Translations under genes and position numbers: made by a program | The notes under the pieces: model-generated | What the model saw: the letters and a program-made list of their open reading frames with translations, nothing else | The model's database searches: none | Told to the model about the DNA's origin: nothing | Shown: piece by piece, positions 35,735-47,422 of the stretch | Position numbering within the stretch: the stretch's first letter is position 1 | Layout of the letters: each line of letters begins with the position of its first letter | Assembly: GCA_037974665.1 (NCBI GenBank) | Contig: CM075770.1 | Location: 4,228,501 to 4,292,500, forward strand | From: Ehretia macrophylla | Taxonomy: Eukaryota; Streptophyta; Magnoliopsida; Boraginales; Ehretiaceae | Length of the DNA stretch: 64,000 nt | Direction: 5' to 3'

Positions 35735-36612
35735 GGGAAAAAATCATTTTAGTCCTTGAGTAATATATTAAGTCCCAAATAGGTCCTTGTGTATTTGAAA
35801 AACCCTTCACAAGTCCTTTACATTTAAAAAACTCTTTACAATTTCATTTTTGCCCTTAGTGGATGCTGACATGGATAAGCATGGATGTATTTTTATTGCC
35901 TCTTGCAAGAATATTGCTGGAACTTAAAGAAAAAATAAAAAATATTGATAAACATTATATTTTTTTTTTTGGTCATGCTGAATTTTTATTGCTTCAACGA
36001 GATTCCATTTTTTTCGACCAAAAAAAAAAAAAAGAGATTCCAATTTTGTTAGTTTTGAAATGCTGAATTTTTATTGCCTCATGCAACGATATAGTGAGAA
36101 TTGGGTATTTGTTAAACCATATATATATATATATATATATATTGGTTTTTTTCCAGGCATTTTTTTGGTTAAAAAATGTTTTTTGCAAATAAATTTTTTA
36201 ACCAAAAAATATTTTTTAACCAAAAAAAAGCCTGGGAAAAAAACCAATATATCGTTGCATGAGGCAATAAAAATTCAGCATTTCAAAACTAACAAAACTG
36301 GAATCTCGTTTTTTTTTTTTTTTTTTGGTAAAAAAAAATGGAATCTCGTTGAAGCAATAAAAATTCAGCATGACCAAAAAAAAAAATATAATGTTTATCA
36401 ATATTTTTTATTTTTTCTTTAAGTTTCAGCCATATTATTGCAAGAGGCAATAAAAATACATCAATGCTTATCCATGTCAGCATCCACCAAGGGCAAAAAT
36501 GAAATTGTAAAGAGTTTTTTAAATGTAAAGGACTTGTGAAGGATTTTTTAAATACACAAGAACCTATTTGGGACTTAATATATTACTCAAGGACTAAAAT
36601 GATTTTTTCCCC
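35735..36612. mobile_element. Foldback Mutator-like MITE, 878 bp hairpin
   Basis: The left half is repeated inverted in the right half almost base for base, from GGGAAAAAATCATTTTAGTCC at the left end to the opposite sequence at the right end. The centre is near 36185. Direct repeats AAAAGGAAG (35726-35734) and AAAAGTAAG (36613-36621) match at eight of nine positions, the size made by Mutator-type transposases. There is no coding capacity. A related element with a perfect 9-bp duplication and an asymmetric right half is at 46716-47413. Both arms contain the same micro-insert, absent from that relative. A transcript through it would form a long double-stranded RNA. Confidence 0.9.
36008..36033 (+). 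mobile_element. Micro-insert in the foldback arm, empty site known
   Basis: GAGATTCCA occurs at 35999-36007 and 36034-36042 around a 26-nt piece reading Ts, CGACC, then As. The related element at 46716-47413 has a single GAGATTCCA followed directly by TTTTGTTAG, which is the uninterrupted site. The opposite arm holds the inverted form of the same insert (about 36300-36350), with an AC in place of CG. Confidence 0.8.
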
Positions 36613-36621
36613 AAAAGTAAG

Positions 36622-39600
36622 CAATAGTGCATTTTATTGTTAACTTTAGCTAGATTTTATGAATTGGTACTTCTATTGTGTTGTTTAGTGATAATATTGA
36701 GGGATTTATGCACGTTTGTTCTAGGATTCATATTTTGGTTCAATTTTTTTCTTCACCGTCATCTTTTCAAAGTTATTCAGGATATTGTAATTAACTTGGG
36801 GTGGAAATATCCTTGTCATCTTGTTTGTGTATGCATCTATGTGTATGTATGTACGTTTTTGTATATATATATGTGTGTGAGAAATTACAAAACATGTAAT
36901 GGTGCATTTTATTGTTAATTTTAGATTTTTTTAACATTTAATTTAAATTTTTTTATATAAATTTTTGGTGATTTTCTATTTAAATTAATTTTTTTTGAAT
37001 TATCGGATTCGGCTTTGGTTATCCGCGATTTTTTTATCAATTGTCGGTTGTGGTTTTGGATAGTAATTTTTAAAACTGTTGGGTTTCAGTTTCGGTCTCG
37101 GTTTCGTGTTTAAGTTATGTAACCGGTTTCGGTTTCGATTTCGGCTTTTTAAATTTTTGCGGTTGACCGACTGTCATTTTTAAAAATATCATTACTTAAC
37201 CAACCCATGATACATAAATATGATTAACCCACGTCCTTCATGCATGAGCCTTTGCCTGTGTCCCACCTCCTAGTCTAGTCATTAAATTTAAACAAAAATT
37301 TAAAAGTACAGCAGTGACTTATCCCAAATCATGCATCAGATAAATTAAAAGTCTAATCTCTATTGAAAGCCAAATTATAAATTGACCCATGCTAACAACA
37401 GATTTTGAATTTGCGTTAATCATAGCATCTTTGACTTGCCAATTGAGCTTCCTTAGGAGCGGGAGAGAAATAAAGTTTCAACTATATAATAACCATTAGC
37501 CTTTTTTAACGTGTCAGTAAGAGATGCAATTCTTTTGTCCATATGTAGTTGGGACTTGCATTTTGACAAATGGCCGACAAGAAGATGGAGAGTTGAAGTG
37601 GGGAAAAACATGAAATCTTATTGGTGTCGTGTTATACTAAGATTATGAATTATTATCAGCACGACCACTTTCTAATGTAAAGCTCTCTACAGCCTCACCA
37701 CACAATTCATCAAATAGCAAAAAACAAAATATGGATACTGTGTGTCATGAGAGTAGTGTTCTTCAAGTCACATTGGCTTTCTGCAGAAAAACAACTCTAC
37801 ATGATGGCGTTTGTAGGGTTTGGCTTTTACGTTGTCTAATCAAAATTGGGCCCATATCTCTTGTTAGATTTTCTTGTCCCTGTATTTTTTTTTTTTTTTC
37901 AGATAGAAAAGTCTTTTAAATTCATGTTAAGAATTTTAAATTTGAAAGATGATCCGTCTAAAAAAAATATAGTGTGAAAGGGTTAAGCTTAAAAAGTCTA
38001 TTAAAAACTTGCTACAAGAAAAATTGTAGTGTAATTTGCATATTTTGTTTAATATTCCTTTTCACTTATTGGACGGTACAATAATCATAAATGCACTTGA
38101 ACGTAGAGTGGTTTGTGATATATTATGATTTTAATGGTTTGATAAAACTTATGATATTATAATATTACAAGAGAGTTTTTATAATGACATTTGATGAATG
38201 AGAATGACCAAAGCAATTTTGGTTGACAAATAGATATTGATAGTAGCCTGATCAACCTTTAGGATAGATGTGGATATCGTTTTGGTGTTTTAAACATATT
38301 TATAATTGTTTTTAATAATTAATAGAAGACTCTCTCACCTAGAAAAAAAAAAAAAAAAAAGATTTTGACAATACCATACCGGTATTAGTCTTATCTAATT
38401 TTCTTTTAAAATGTTAAACAACTAATTGTGTTGGTGAGAAGATGAAGAGGCGTTATCACTACAAGCTTTTGGATGACGTGGAACTAGTTGATAAAATTTA
38501 ATTATTGAATTATTTGACAGAATCTGATCACTAATTGGTAAATTTTTGAGTGTAACGATTTGTCCTTACACATACATTAAATTAGTCAAAAACGAAATTA
38601 CAAAATAGTGGAGAATGACAAACTTACGACATCGCAGGAACAATTTTATTCCTACCTAAACCATGACCCTAAGAGCTTATTTTACTAGACAAGTTACCTT
38701 TTCATTTGATTTCCACACTCCAATTCTTTGTGTATAGCTAGTGAAAGGTCTGAAAAAGTGGATGAGAGACATACTAAAACAGGTATGAACATTAAGAAAA
38801 TATTGAATCTATCATTGGTAATTATTTTATTAACCTTTTCCATTTTCGCTTTGCCATGTGTAACACGAATCGCCGACTACAATATGCCATATCTCCGAAC
38901 GGAGGCAAATCTTTCTATAATAAAGGGGTTAGCATACCTGGAAAGGTTAATGTTTGGTATTTTTTTTCTTCGCCTAACTCATTTTCCAAGTTAGATTCTC
39001 AAGAAAAAAAAATTGCCACATTCCGAGTTGATTTGTATTTTGAAAAGAAAATTTTGATATTGTGGAAAATTAGGGTGGTCTCGATTAAGAATAAAATGAA
39101 GAAAAGTTATCTAAAATGGTATAGACTGGTTAAGAGGTGATGCATAAAGGCGCCGATTAAAAATTGCGAAAGTATAGATATAGTACCCCATAATAAGGGT
39201 AGAAAAAGACCTAAATTGAGTTAGAGAAAGATACTTAGACGAGATCTTGCTTGTGTGAAACTAACAAAGGAGATAGCTCTCAACAATGATGAGCGGTGTT
39301 TTACGAACTTGAACTTTGAATTTTATTCGGTTCATACATTAATATTTCACTCATTAAATAATTAAAAACTCTCTCTGTATGAGATAATAAGCTTCACGTG
39401 AATCAAGTCTAGTAAGTTAACTTCATGAATTTGTAAATAATACTGTAAATCATCGTCCATCAGCCGTAATTAACTAAGTTAAGATTGACCAAAATATATG
39501 CACTTCATCATCCTATAGGTATTTGAAAATTGCAATGCATGACCTGATTATAGGGATCAAGAACTTAGTAATATCTAATTAGGCCATAGTATGTAAGATT

Positions 39601-40126
39601 TAGTCTTTCCTGTCACCATCCAAAGATTCTACCAGTGATCCTTCTAGGTTCATGAAAGATATAGAACTTCTCCGTTTACTATTGTCTTTTTGAACGATAA
39701 CCATTTGTAATATTATCACGTGTTATCAATATATTATTTTATGGTGTTGTTCAGGAACAGAATCAGAATTTTGTCATCGCAAAAGGTAAAAGAAAATAGA
39801 TCTCTTCCCTTTCTTAGTTCTCTGGAAGCTGGTTATGAAAAGAAATCAAAGGCAAAAGAAAATAGATATTCTACTTTGTATTGAGAACCAACAATTAAAC
39901 ATTGCTGGAGATCTTACTAACAAAATTTCTTGTAAAAAGAACTTGGACACTTCTACTTTTTAGTGCATTTGAGATTTATCTATAATGATGGCTATAATCT
40001 CTCCAAAATTGTGGAAAGAATAGGATAACTTATGTTTTCGAGAACAAATTACAATTGCTCATTTGGTTAACTTCACTTAAACATCTGGAAAATGAATGTC
40101 AACTGTTGTATAGTTAACCAGTATAC
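36622..40126. other. Intergenic DNA, no gene seen
   Basis: About 3.5 kb contain only AT-rich open frames without family resemblance. The repeated GGTTTCGG motifs at 37080-37150 look like a transposon end (see the entry at 31750). Nothing else is structured. Confidence 0.5.
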
Positions 40127-43100
40127 TTATTCCCCTTGCCAGCCAAGTTGACGGGCTCGTTTCTCCCACATGAATGTCACCTTCTTTTCCTTTGTCAGCA
40201 ATGCCTCAGCCCGTTCTCTTGCCCCCTCACAGATTTCTGTCGCTGCATTGCACTTCTCTGCCTCCCTTTGGTACTGTGAAGCCAGCCTTCGTGCCTCACT
40301 AATGGTGACATTCATGCGATGCATGTGCTCTTCTGCGACTGCTTCATGCAGCTTCAACTCCTCAGTCAAGAGGTCTACAAATTGTTTCTGCATCTCTTCA
40401 TTAAGATCTGAGTCATTCTTTCCGCAATCTGATCCATGTCGCATAAAATTGCATCAATTGGTTAATTAGTTGAACTTGTGCTTATACACCAACCACGAAA
40501 AATGTATCTATGACAAAACGATTCCGACATAAATTACAGTAGAACAGTATTCTCAGCCTTTTTCCACCGGAACGTAGACTGAAAAAAGTAAATCAATGAC
40601 TCAAGTGTAGATTGTCAGCAAACGTGCCATGGCATGGCATAAGATAGGACAAATTTAAGGCCACAGAGAAGAGAGATTCAATTTCAGAGGGAGAAGAAAG
40701 CAGAGGAAGAGGAAGTTTAATGGGTCAAGCAAAAGAAATAAAAACAAAAAGGCATTCTTCTTGCAGCATTTTCCATTGAGAATGACGTAAAAATTGACAT
40801 TGCAAAGATTTGCCACTGACCAAGTCATCCTGCTTTTGAGTTATGCATATAGGATGGTCCAATCAGAAACATATTCTGATATGAATGAAATTAGACGATG
40901 CAGTGACTGTCACACTCTTTACGGATTAGTGGTCGAAGGATGTGATTGCTAGCAAGAAGCAGGTTCAAAACTGCCAATGCTATCAAGATAATGTCTTATT
41001 ATTCTGAGTGTTCCTTTAAAGTTACTAACTATCATTACACAGGAAATTGTTTGAGATTCTCGATAGCTAAGGTTGTAAAATCCTTACTCATTGCAAATAA
41101 GAGGAGAAAGGACAACAGCTGGGAAATGAATCTGCGTTGATCTATTTATTCAAACTAAGTTTTTTCACTAGTTAATGTCACTACGGTGGGGACTAGTTGG
41201 ATTTATGTTTTCTATAGTTGAGGTGTAATTATACAACTAGACAAATAGGCGACATAAAGGACTAGATTCCACAGCATGAGAATGTTCGAATAATTTGACA
41301 AAGTACAGACTTAATCTTTGGCATTGTGTCAAAATGTGCAGTTATACTGAACCCACTAATGGTTTCAGCCCAAGCACAATCCTATTGTTACAGGCACACT
41401 GCATTTTCGTGAAGCTGACTTCTCTCTCTGATACAAATGTTAGCCCTTGATTTTTACCTCTTCGGGTGAAGTTACACTTCGTTCACGATTGAGAATGAGA
41501 AAGAATTGAAATTAGATTGAAATTGTGAAAGTATGACTTGGAGAAAGGGAGAAGTAAATAAAAGATTATTGTTTCATGGGTATGATCAATTTGAATTCTA
41601 TAAAACGTATCTTATACCACATAAACAAAATTGTCGTAAAAGATAATAATACCTATCTACATGCAAGATGTAGAAGGACAAAACAAGAGATCTTATATAA
41701 CAGTACAAAACAAAAAGAAAAGGAAAATCATGTCTCACATCCACCTTAAACTTAAATGGTGAGAGCTCTTACCCGTGACAGAAAGATTGACCAGACCTGA
41801 AAAGAGTAAAGAAAACAGAAATCATTAGCATTTGCAATAAGAATGACTATGAAATGCTAAACAGTTTGTTTCTTCAGTGAAGAAACTTATTATTCCTTAA
41901 GTGTACGAATATGAATTATACACGAGAGAAAGCTGTGGAGCAAGATGAATAAAAACATATCTAAACAGAAGCTAACTCTGTTCAACCTAGTGTTAGTGAT
42001 TCATTACAATGTGCCTGGACCTATATACAACCCGCTTTGTTTCTTAACTGTATCAAGTTGTGATGGGTGTGTATCAAAGGACATAAGCACGGCATCACAC
42101 CAGACCCCTGCTTTAACTTGCCAGCTCCAACTATACAGAAGAGGCACCTGTTCATCCCTAGCTCAACATAGTCCAAGCTGCTCATGCTAGTTTCAGTCTA
42201 ATACTATGCCCCAACTGATCCATCATCTCCATGGTGACTGTTAGTATTGTACTGAAACTCCGGGCATCAATAATCTCTACTATTGCATTCGGAAATTTAT
42301 TTACCAAAAAAGCAAAGAAACTAGTCCTAGATCTAAAAATTTCTAATTTCCACCCGTTGAAAGACCTTCAAATTGTTTCAGCTTTCCATAGCAGAGTTTA
42401 AGGCATTTTCAAGATTTCTGTTTTACTTTACTTTTTCTTTCTAAATCCAACCAATTTTTTACAGCAGCTTCAAGAGTTTTCCTCACCACTTGATTCAGAC
42501 AATACCAACATTTCCTGCAAACCATGATCAGCTGAACTTTTCATACATTGTGCAGTCGGATTTCATCGATCTGTAGACTACAGCACACGTCATTTTTTTT
42601 ATTATTATTTTTGTTTCAAGGGAGACCGTAGCCGTGTGATTACAAAATCATTCAAGGCGTAACACCTCTCCTATCATTCTCCGGGAGAGTGACAAGTGGA
42701 GTTGGAAGGTTATCCAGAATCACGACACCAAGAGGCTGAGAAAGACCCCAATTCACAAACCAATCTGCACACTTATTTATTTCGCGGTAAACATGCTTTA
42801 CTTGAAAGCCCCTATGAGTATGCAACAACATTTTGCAGTAATCGATCAAAGTCGTAAGAGGACTGTGATCTGGTGTGTTCCCCTTGAGCATTCTACCTAA
42901 TTAATCAAAATGTCTCACATTGGTGGCATCAAATAGTCCTATAAGGTTCATGCATTTAAACAGTATAATAATAATAATAATAATAATAAGGTACATCAAA
43001 TGAGATCAATATGAAATTATCTCATTTAGGCTTCATATGCAAACAGATAATTGCCTATGAACGCTTGCATCATCATTACAGCTCAAGCATTACTCAACCC

Positions 43101-43460
43101 CATCTTTCCCTTTATAATTTTCTTTAACCTCTCAAATCATTATGCATTAACTCAAGTTATTAGTTAAACCCATAATACTAACTTATAAACCACACTTAGC
43201 ACCGTACAAAGTGCACAAAAGCACACACACATGTAAAAGAAGATAGAGAGAGATATGATATATATACCAGGTGCAATAGTGAGAAGAGAGATGGGTGGAG
43301 GGCAGTTGCAGTGACAAGGTGGGCATTTCAGATGCATGCTTTTCTTGAACTTCCAGTATAGTGCAGGCCCTGATACACAGAGAGCTGAAGCGATCGCGAA
43401 CACCACTAGACAACATCTCACTACCCATGCCCCTGAAATAGCACCACTACGCCGAGACAT
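40127..43460 (-). CDS. DUF1068-like single-pass membrane protein
   Basis: Three exons on the minus strand (43460-43268, 41796-41773, 40428-40127) join in frame to 172 residues. The layout matches the plant-specific DUF1068 family: a basic N terminus (MSRRSG), one membrane span at about 12-36, a Cys-Pro cluster just after it (CPPCHCNCPPP, 46-56), an acidic NDSDLNEEM region, then a long helical, coiled-coil-like part with SQYQREAEKCNAATEICEGARERAE and a Trp/Arg-rich end (MWEKRARQLGW). Proteins of this family are small endomembrane proteins of unknown function. Exon 2 is only 24 nt, coding LVNLSVT with the flanking split codons, and links the Cys cluster to DCGKND. The introns are 1471 and 1344 bp; the first holds a LINE fragment. 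The leader carries a long AC repeat directly before the start codon. Confidence 0.85.
41773..41796 (-). other. 24-nt microexon of the DUF1068-like gene
   Basis: It is flanked by TTTTCAG on the acceptor side and GGTAAGAG on the donor side. It carries two bases of one codon, seven full codons and one base of the next. Skipping it would keep the frame, removing eight residues between the Cys cluster and the acidic region. The family usually has a short loop at this position, which supports inclusion. Confidence 0.75.
42594..42891 (-). pseudogene. LINE fragment with RNase H-like C terminus, in intron 1
   Basis: A 79-codon open frame on the minus strand (42891-42652) reads like the C-terminal half of the RNase H domain found at the end of plant LINE polyproteins: YCKMLLHTHRGFQVKHVYRE followed by INKCADWFVNWGL. 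The His of KHVYRE and the Asp of CADW correspond to conserved positions. The stop codon is followed by about 50 nt of 3' UTR and an A-rich end (AATAATAATAAAAAAAA on the minus strand, 42595-42612). The element is strongly 5'-truncated, lacks reverse transcriptase, and is transcribed as part of the host intron. Confidence 0.75.
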
Positions 43461-43530
43461 CTGTGTGTGCGTGTGTGTGTGTGTGTGTGTGTGAGTGTGG
43501 TGTGTGAATATGTGTGTGTGTGTGAGTGCT
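43461..43530 (-). repeat. AC/GT microsatellite in the leader of the DUF1068-like gene
   Basis: A GT repeat begins one base after the start codon position and continues with interruptions for about 70 bp, so the mRNA leader would be a CA repeat immediately upstream of ATG. Length variation here could affect translation. Confidence 0.8.
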
Positions 43531-43539
43531 CTATGTGTG

Positions 43540-44556
43540 TCTTTCAGTCTGCACCGACGCTGACTTATGACGAGTGAGATCTTGTACGATTGTTTGTTTA
43601 GAACGCTACAAATGTAGGTGGTGGTTTTTTTTTCTTTCTTTAATTAATTAAAAATGATGATTTAAGCAATTTTATATTACTTAAAATATATATTTAAAAT
43701 GACAATTATAAAATTAGAATAAGGGTAATACTAAATATTATTCTTTTTTTATCATCTTATTATTACTTTTTTGTTAGATAAATTTATTTTATTTTTTTCT
43801 TCTTCTATTAATTTCCCTCTCTTATTTTATTTATTTTTCTCTCCCTTCATTTCTCTTTTTTTCCCTCCTTAATTAATGTTTCATATCTTCTCTTTCTCTT
43901 TTGTTTGACCCTACAAGACATTCACTTTTATCTTTGTATCACTTACTGCATATTGTGTTAGATTTCTTCTCTTCTTGTTGACGAATTGATAATTGCCGCA
44001 AATAGATCCTACAGTGCTACCACACACGCCTTGTTTATCTGCTTGTGGTTTAACCAGTGGCCTAGGACATCTTCATTTGCTCTTCTTCCCTGCACAAATT
44101 CACAATTATATGCGGTGAGGAAAAATTATCGGATAGAAAGCACAAAAATTGATGGCCTGAAAATTTGAAACACGATCAGTACCATCTTCGAAGTAAAAGA
44201 AGATCTTACAGACTCTTCAAGCTATTCTCTAGTTTAAATATTATTTTGGTGAAACACATCTCACATGGAGATTATAACGGAGATAACATTGGATGAATAA
44301 TCAGATTTCTTAATCGAGAAAAGGTAACCTTTGTTGCAATTGAATAAGCGCTTGATTTTAAAACTTGATTGTGTCATGTAAATGAATAGAAAGTGAAATT
44401 TACGATCGGGAATTTTTCAGAAGGTCAATGTCCTATCAACACAATGATTTTTTCAGTGTTATGAACAAAATCTCAATTCATTTTATACATTTATTTTCAT
44501 TGTAACAGATCTAGCTAGCAAATCATAACTCATGAGGGTTTTGTTCTTTAACTAAA
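43540..44556. other. Promoter region and intergenic DNA, no gene seen
   Basis: This is the upstream flank of the DUF1068-like gene, very T-rich at 43740-43900. No gene is recognised and no TATA box was assigned. Confidence 0.4.
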
Positions 44557-45530
44557 GAGTAAAATGCACCATACCCCCCTATGTTTTCACAAAGTTGTAT
44601 CATAAACCCTGTGTTTTAAAAAGTCGCGTTATAAACCCTGTGTTATGAAAAACGTTGCATACTCGCCCCAAACTCAAATTCTGTTTAACTCTGTTAGTTA
44701 GCCTTGTAAAAAGACAAAATTGTCCTCGTTCAAAGATAAATCCGTCAAATGGGGTATTTACAACTTTTTTGATATCAGAAGGGGGTATTTATTACTTTTT
44801 TAATATTAGAGGGAGGTATTTACAACATTTTTTATTTTGCAATATCAGAATTATGTGCTAGTCTACCTTCTAAGGAGATCTACAACCTTAAATTAATAAA
44901 TATCATTTAATTAAAAGAATAAAAAAATATATAGCTTATATAACAGCACATTGATGTCCACCATAAAAAATATAAATCTTATACTTGAAGTTCAAAGTCA
45001 TATTGCAACTAGCAATAATGGTACCTTCACTTGTAATCATGTTCTTCTACAAGTAGATTAAAATCTTTAAATCAGTGCAAAGTCAACTTCAAATTGAAGG
45101 AAAATCACTTTGAAATAATTTTTTTTCTCTAGGATTGTCAATTTTTTTTTATCTTTGAAGGGACAATTTACATCTTTATAAAAAAATATAGGGACAATTA
45201 GAAATCTTATAAAAAACACAAGGAGCAATTTACAACCTTATCGAAAACACAATGGGTCATTTACAACCTTATCGAAAACATAAGGGGCAATTAGCAACTG
45301 ATGTTAAAAAGGGTATTTTCGTCCTTCTGCATGTGTTTTAAAGCTTGATAAATGCCATACTTGCATTTCAAGCGTGTGTATTACACTCATGTTAAAATTG
45401 ACAGAAAAATAGACGGCTAGGGGTTATATGTAACGTTTTCTATAACACAGGGTTTATAACGCGACTTTTTAAAACACAAAGTTTATGATGTAACTTTGTA
45501 AAAATACAGGGGGTATAGTGCATTTTAGTC
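44557..45530. mobile_element. Mutator-like MITE, 974 bp, perfect 9-bp duplication
   Basis: TTAACTAAA stands at 44548-44556 and again at 45531-45539. The ends are inverted partners, GAGTAAAATGCACCATACCC on the left and GACTAAAATGCACTATACCC when the right end is read inverted. Inverted similarity reaches about 110 bp inward (CACAGGGTTTATAACGCGAC). The interior repeats TTACAACCTTATCGAAAACA motifs. No transposase is present. Confidence 0.9.
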
Positions 45531-45539
45531 TTAACTAAA

Positions 45540-46715
45540 TTAATTTTTATGTGCTTACATTTACTTATATAATTAGAAGTATTCCCCAAATTATCGCTCT
45601 TCAACATCTATCAAATTAAATCTTTGATACACTTAACGAAAAAAATAAATTAAATCTTGGATACGTGTATATAGTGGAATTGTATATGGCTATCTATTCC
45701 TGCTGTTGGTTAGTGTTGCAGAGTGCAAAATTTCTGTGTTTTAGTTGCTAGTGTGTGAGCTGATGGTGGTGGCAACGTAGGTGATGATGGGTGTTGAACA
45801 TTGATGGTAGAATGAAAAAATTGAAAGAGTATGCAGTGACTAATAGTAGAAAGAGAAAAGTGAGCCTACAAAAGAGAAAGAAAAAGAAGATAGAAACGTT
45901 AATTAAGCAGAGAAAAAAAGTAAAAGAACGAAGAGAAAGAACAATTAATAAAAGAAGAGAGAGAAATTAAATAAATTTATTTAATTGACATGAAACACAG
46001 ACATAAGAATTAAGATGTGATAATTTGGTGATAAAAAAAAAAGATGAAGTCTAACATTACTTTTATAACAAATGGCCGATGGTAATATAGGTATTTATTA
46101 CTGAAGATTACCAATTTACGAAACCGCCAAATTTGTGTATCAAGGAGGGTAGAGAGTGTAGTTTGACTTTGACGGAGAGTGACGCGTAAGTTCAAAATTT
46201 TTTTTTTTTTTTTTTGTCTTCTAACATGGAACTCACCTATATATATGTTACAAAATCCCTCACGTCGCAGAGTAACAGTCAAGAGTAAAATAATATTTAT
46301 AATAAAATGGTATAATATAATTTCAAAAGTTATTTTTAGCAATACATCTAATTACCTTACCATCTACTAATAATTGAAGCGTGATTTTCAAAATTTCATG
46401 ATATTGAATATAAAAAAATTTTGACCAATTTTTTTCAGCTTTTGAATTTTTTGAACTTTACTAGTATGATTGACCCAAACAAAAAATAATAATAAAACCT
46501 TTACTAGTCTGATAATTGTGTCGTTTAAGAGGTTGGTTATTCCATGTAGACGTACCAAAAGTATTTCTACAAACTACTTAAACTACAAGGTCAAAATTTT
46601 TTGACATTTTGACGCAAATTTCTATGTGTAGATTTTTATCCAAGAAGGATATAATTTCCCTAAAAGTGGATTCAAGAAGGATATAATTTCTACGTCAAGG
46701 TGGCCTTAATTTAAA
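45540..46715. other. Intergenic DNA, no gene seen
   Basis: AT-rich sequence with no recognisable gene. A run of about twenty Ts at 46196-46216 is followed by GTCTTCTAACATGG without flanking repeats, so it is left unassigned. Confidence 0.5.
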
Positions 46716-47413
46716 GGAGAAAAAATTATTTTAGTCATTGAGTAATATATTAAGTCCCAAATAGATTATTGTGTATTTAAAAAACCCTCTACAAGTCCTT
46801 TACATTTAACTATATTAGTTAACTCTGACGGAAAAGTGAGAAATGCAACGAAATTCTATTTTTGCCCTCAGTGGATGCTGACATGGATAAGCATGGCTGT
46901 ATTCTTTTTGGCTCTTGCAAGAATATGGCGGAAACTTAAAGAAAAAAATAAAAAAAATTGATAAACATTATAAATTTTTTTTTGGTCATGCTGAATTTTT
47001 ATTGCTTCAACGAGATTCCATTTTTGTTAGTTTTGAAATGCTGAGTTTTTATTGCCTCATGCAACGATATAGTGGGAATTGGGTATTTGTTAAACCAAAT
47101 ATATATATATATATGTATATATTGGTTTTTTTTTGCTTAAAAAATATATATATTGCGAATTTCTTCCCAGGTTTTTTTTTTGGTTAAAAAATGTTTTTTT
47201 TGGGTTTGTTTAAAAAGAATACAACACTTTCATAAGTGATTGTCCATGTCAGCATACAATAAGGGCAAAAATGAAATTTCGTTGCATTTTTCACTTTTCT
47301 GTCAAAGTTGACTAATAAAGTTAGATGTAAAAGACTTGTGAAGGGGTTTTTAAATACACAATGATCTGTTTGGGACTTAATATATTTCTCAAGGACTAAA
47401 ATGGTCTTTTCTC
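46716..47413. mobile_element. Mutator-like MITE, 698 bp, asymmetric relative of the foldback
   Basis: TAATTTAAA at 46707-46715 is repeated exactly at 47414-47422. The terminal repeats begin GGAGAAAAAATTATTTTAGTC and run inward about 150 bp, including GGGACTTAATATAT and the GCAACGAAAT block. The left internal part (GGTCATGCTGAATTTTTATTG to ATTGGGTATTTGTTAAACC) equals one arm of the element at 35735. The right internal part is different and not inverted, so this copy represents the simpler ancestral layout. Confidence 0.9.
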
Positions 47414-47422
47414 TAATTTAAA

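Noticed and set aside
46196..46216. Run of about twenty Ts as a LINE tail
   Set aside because: No direct repeat on the two sides and no LINE-like bases next to the run.
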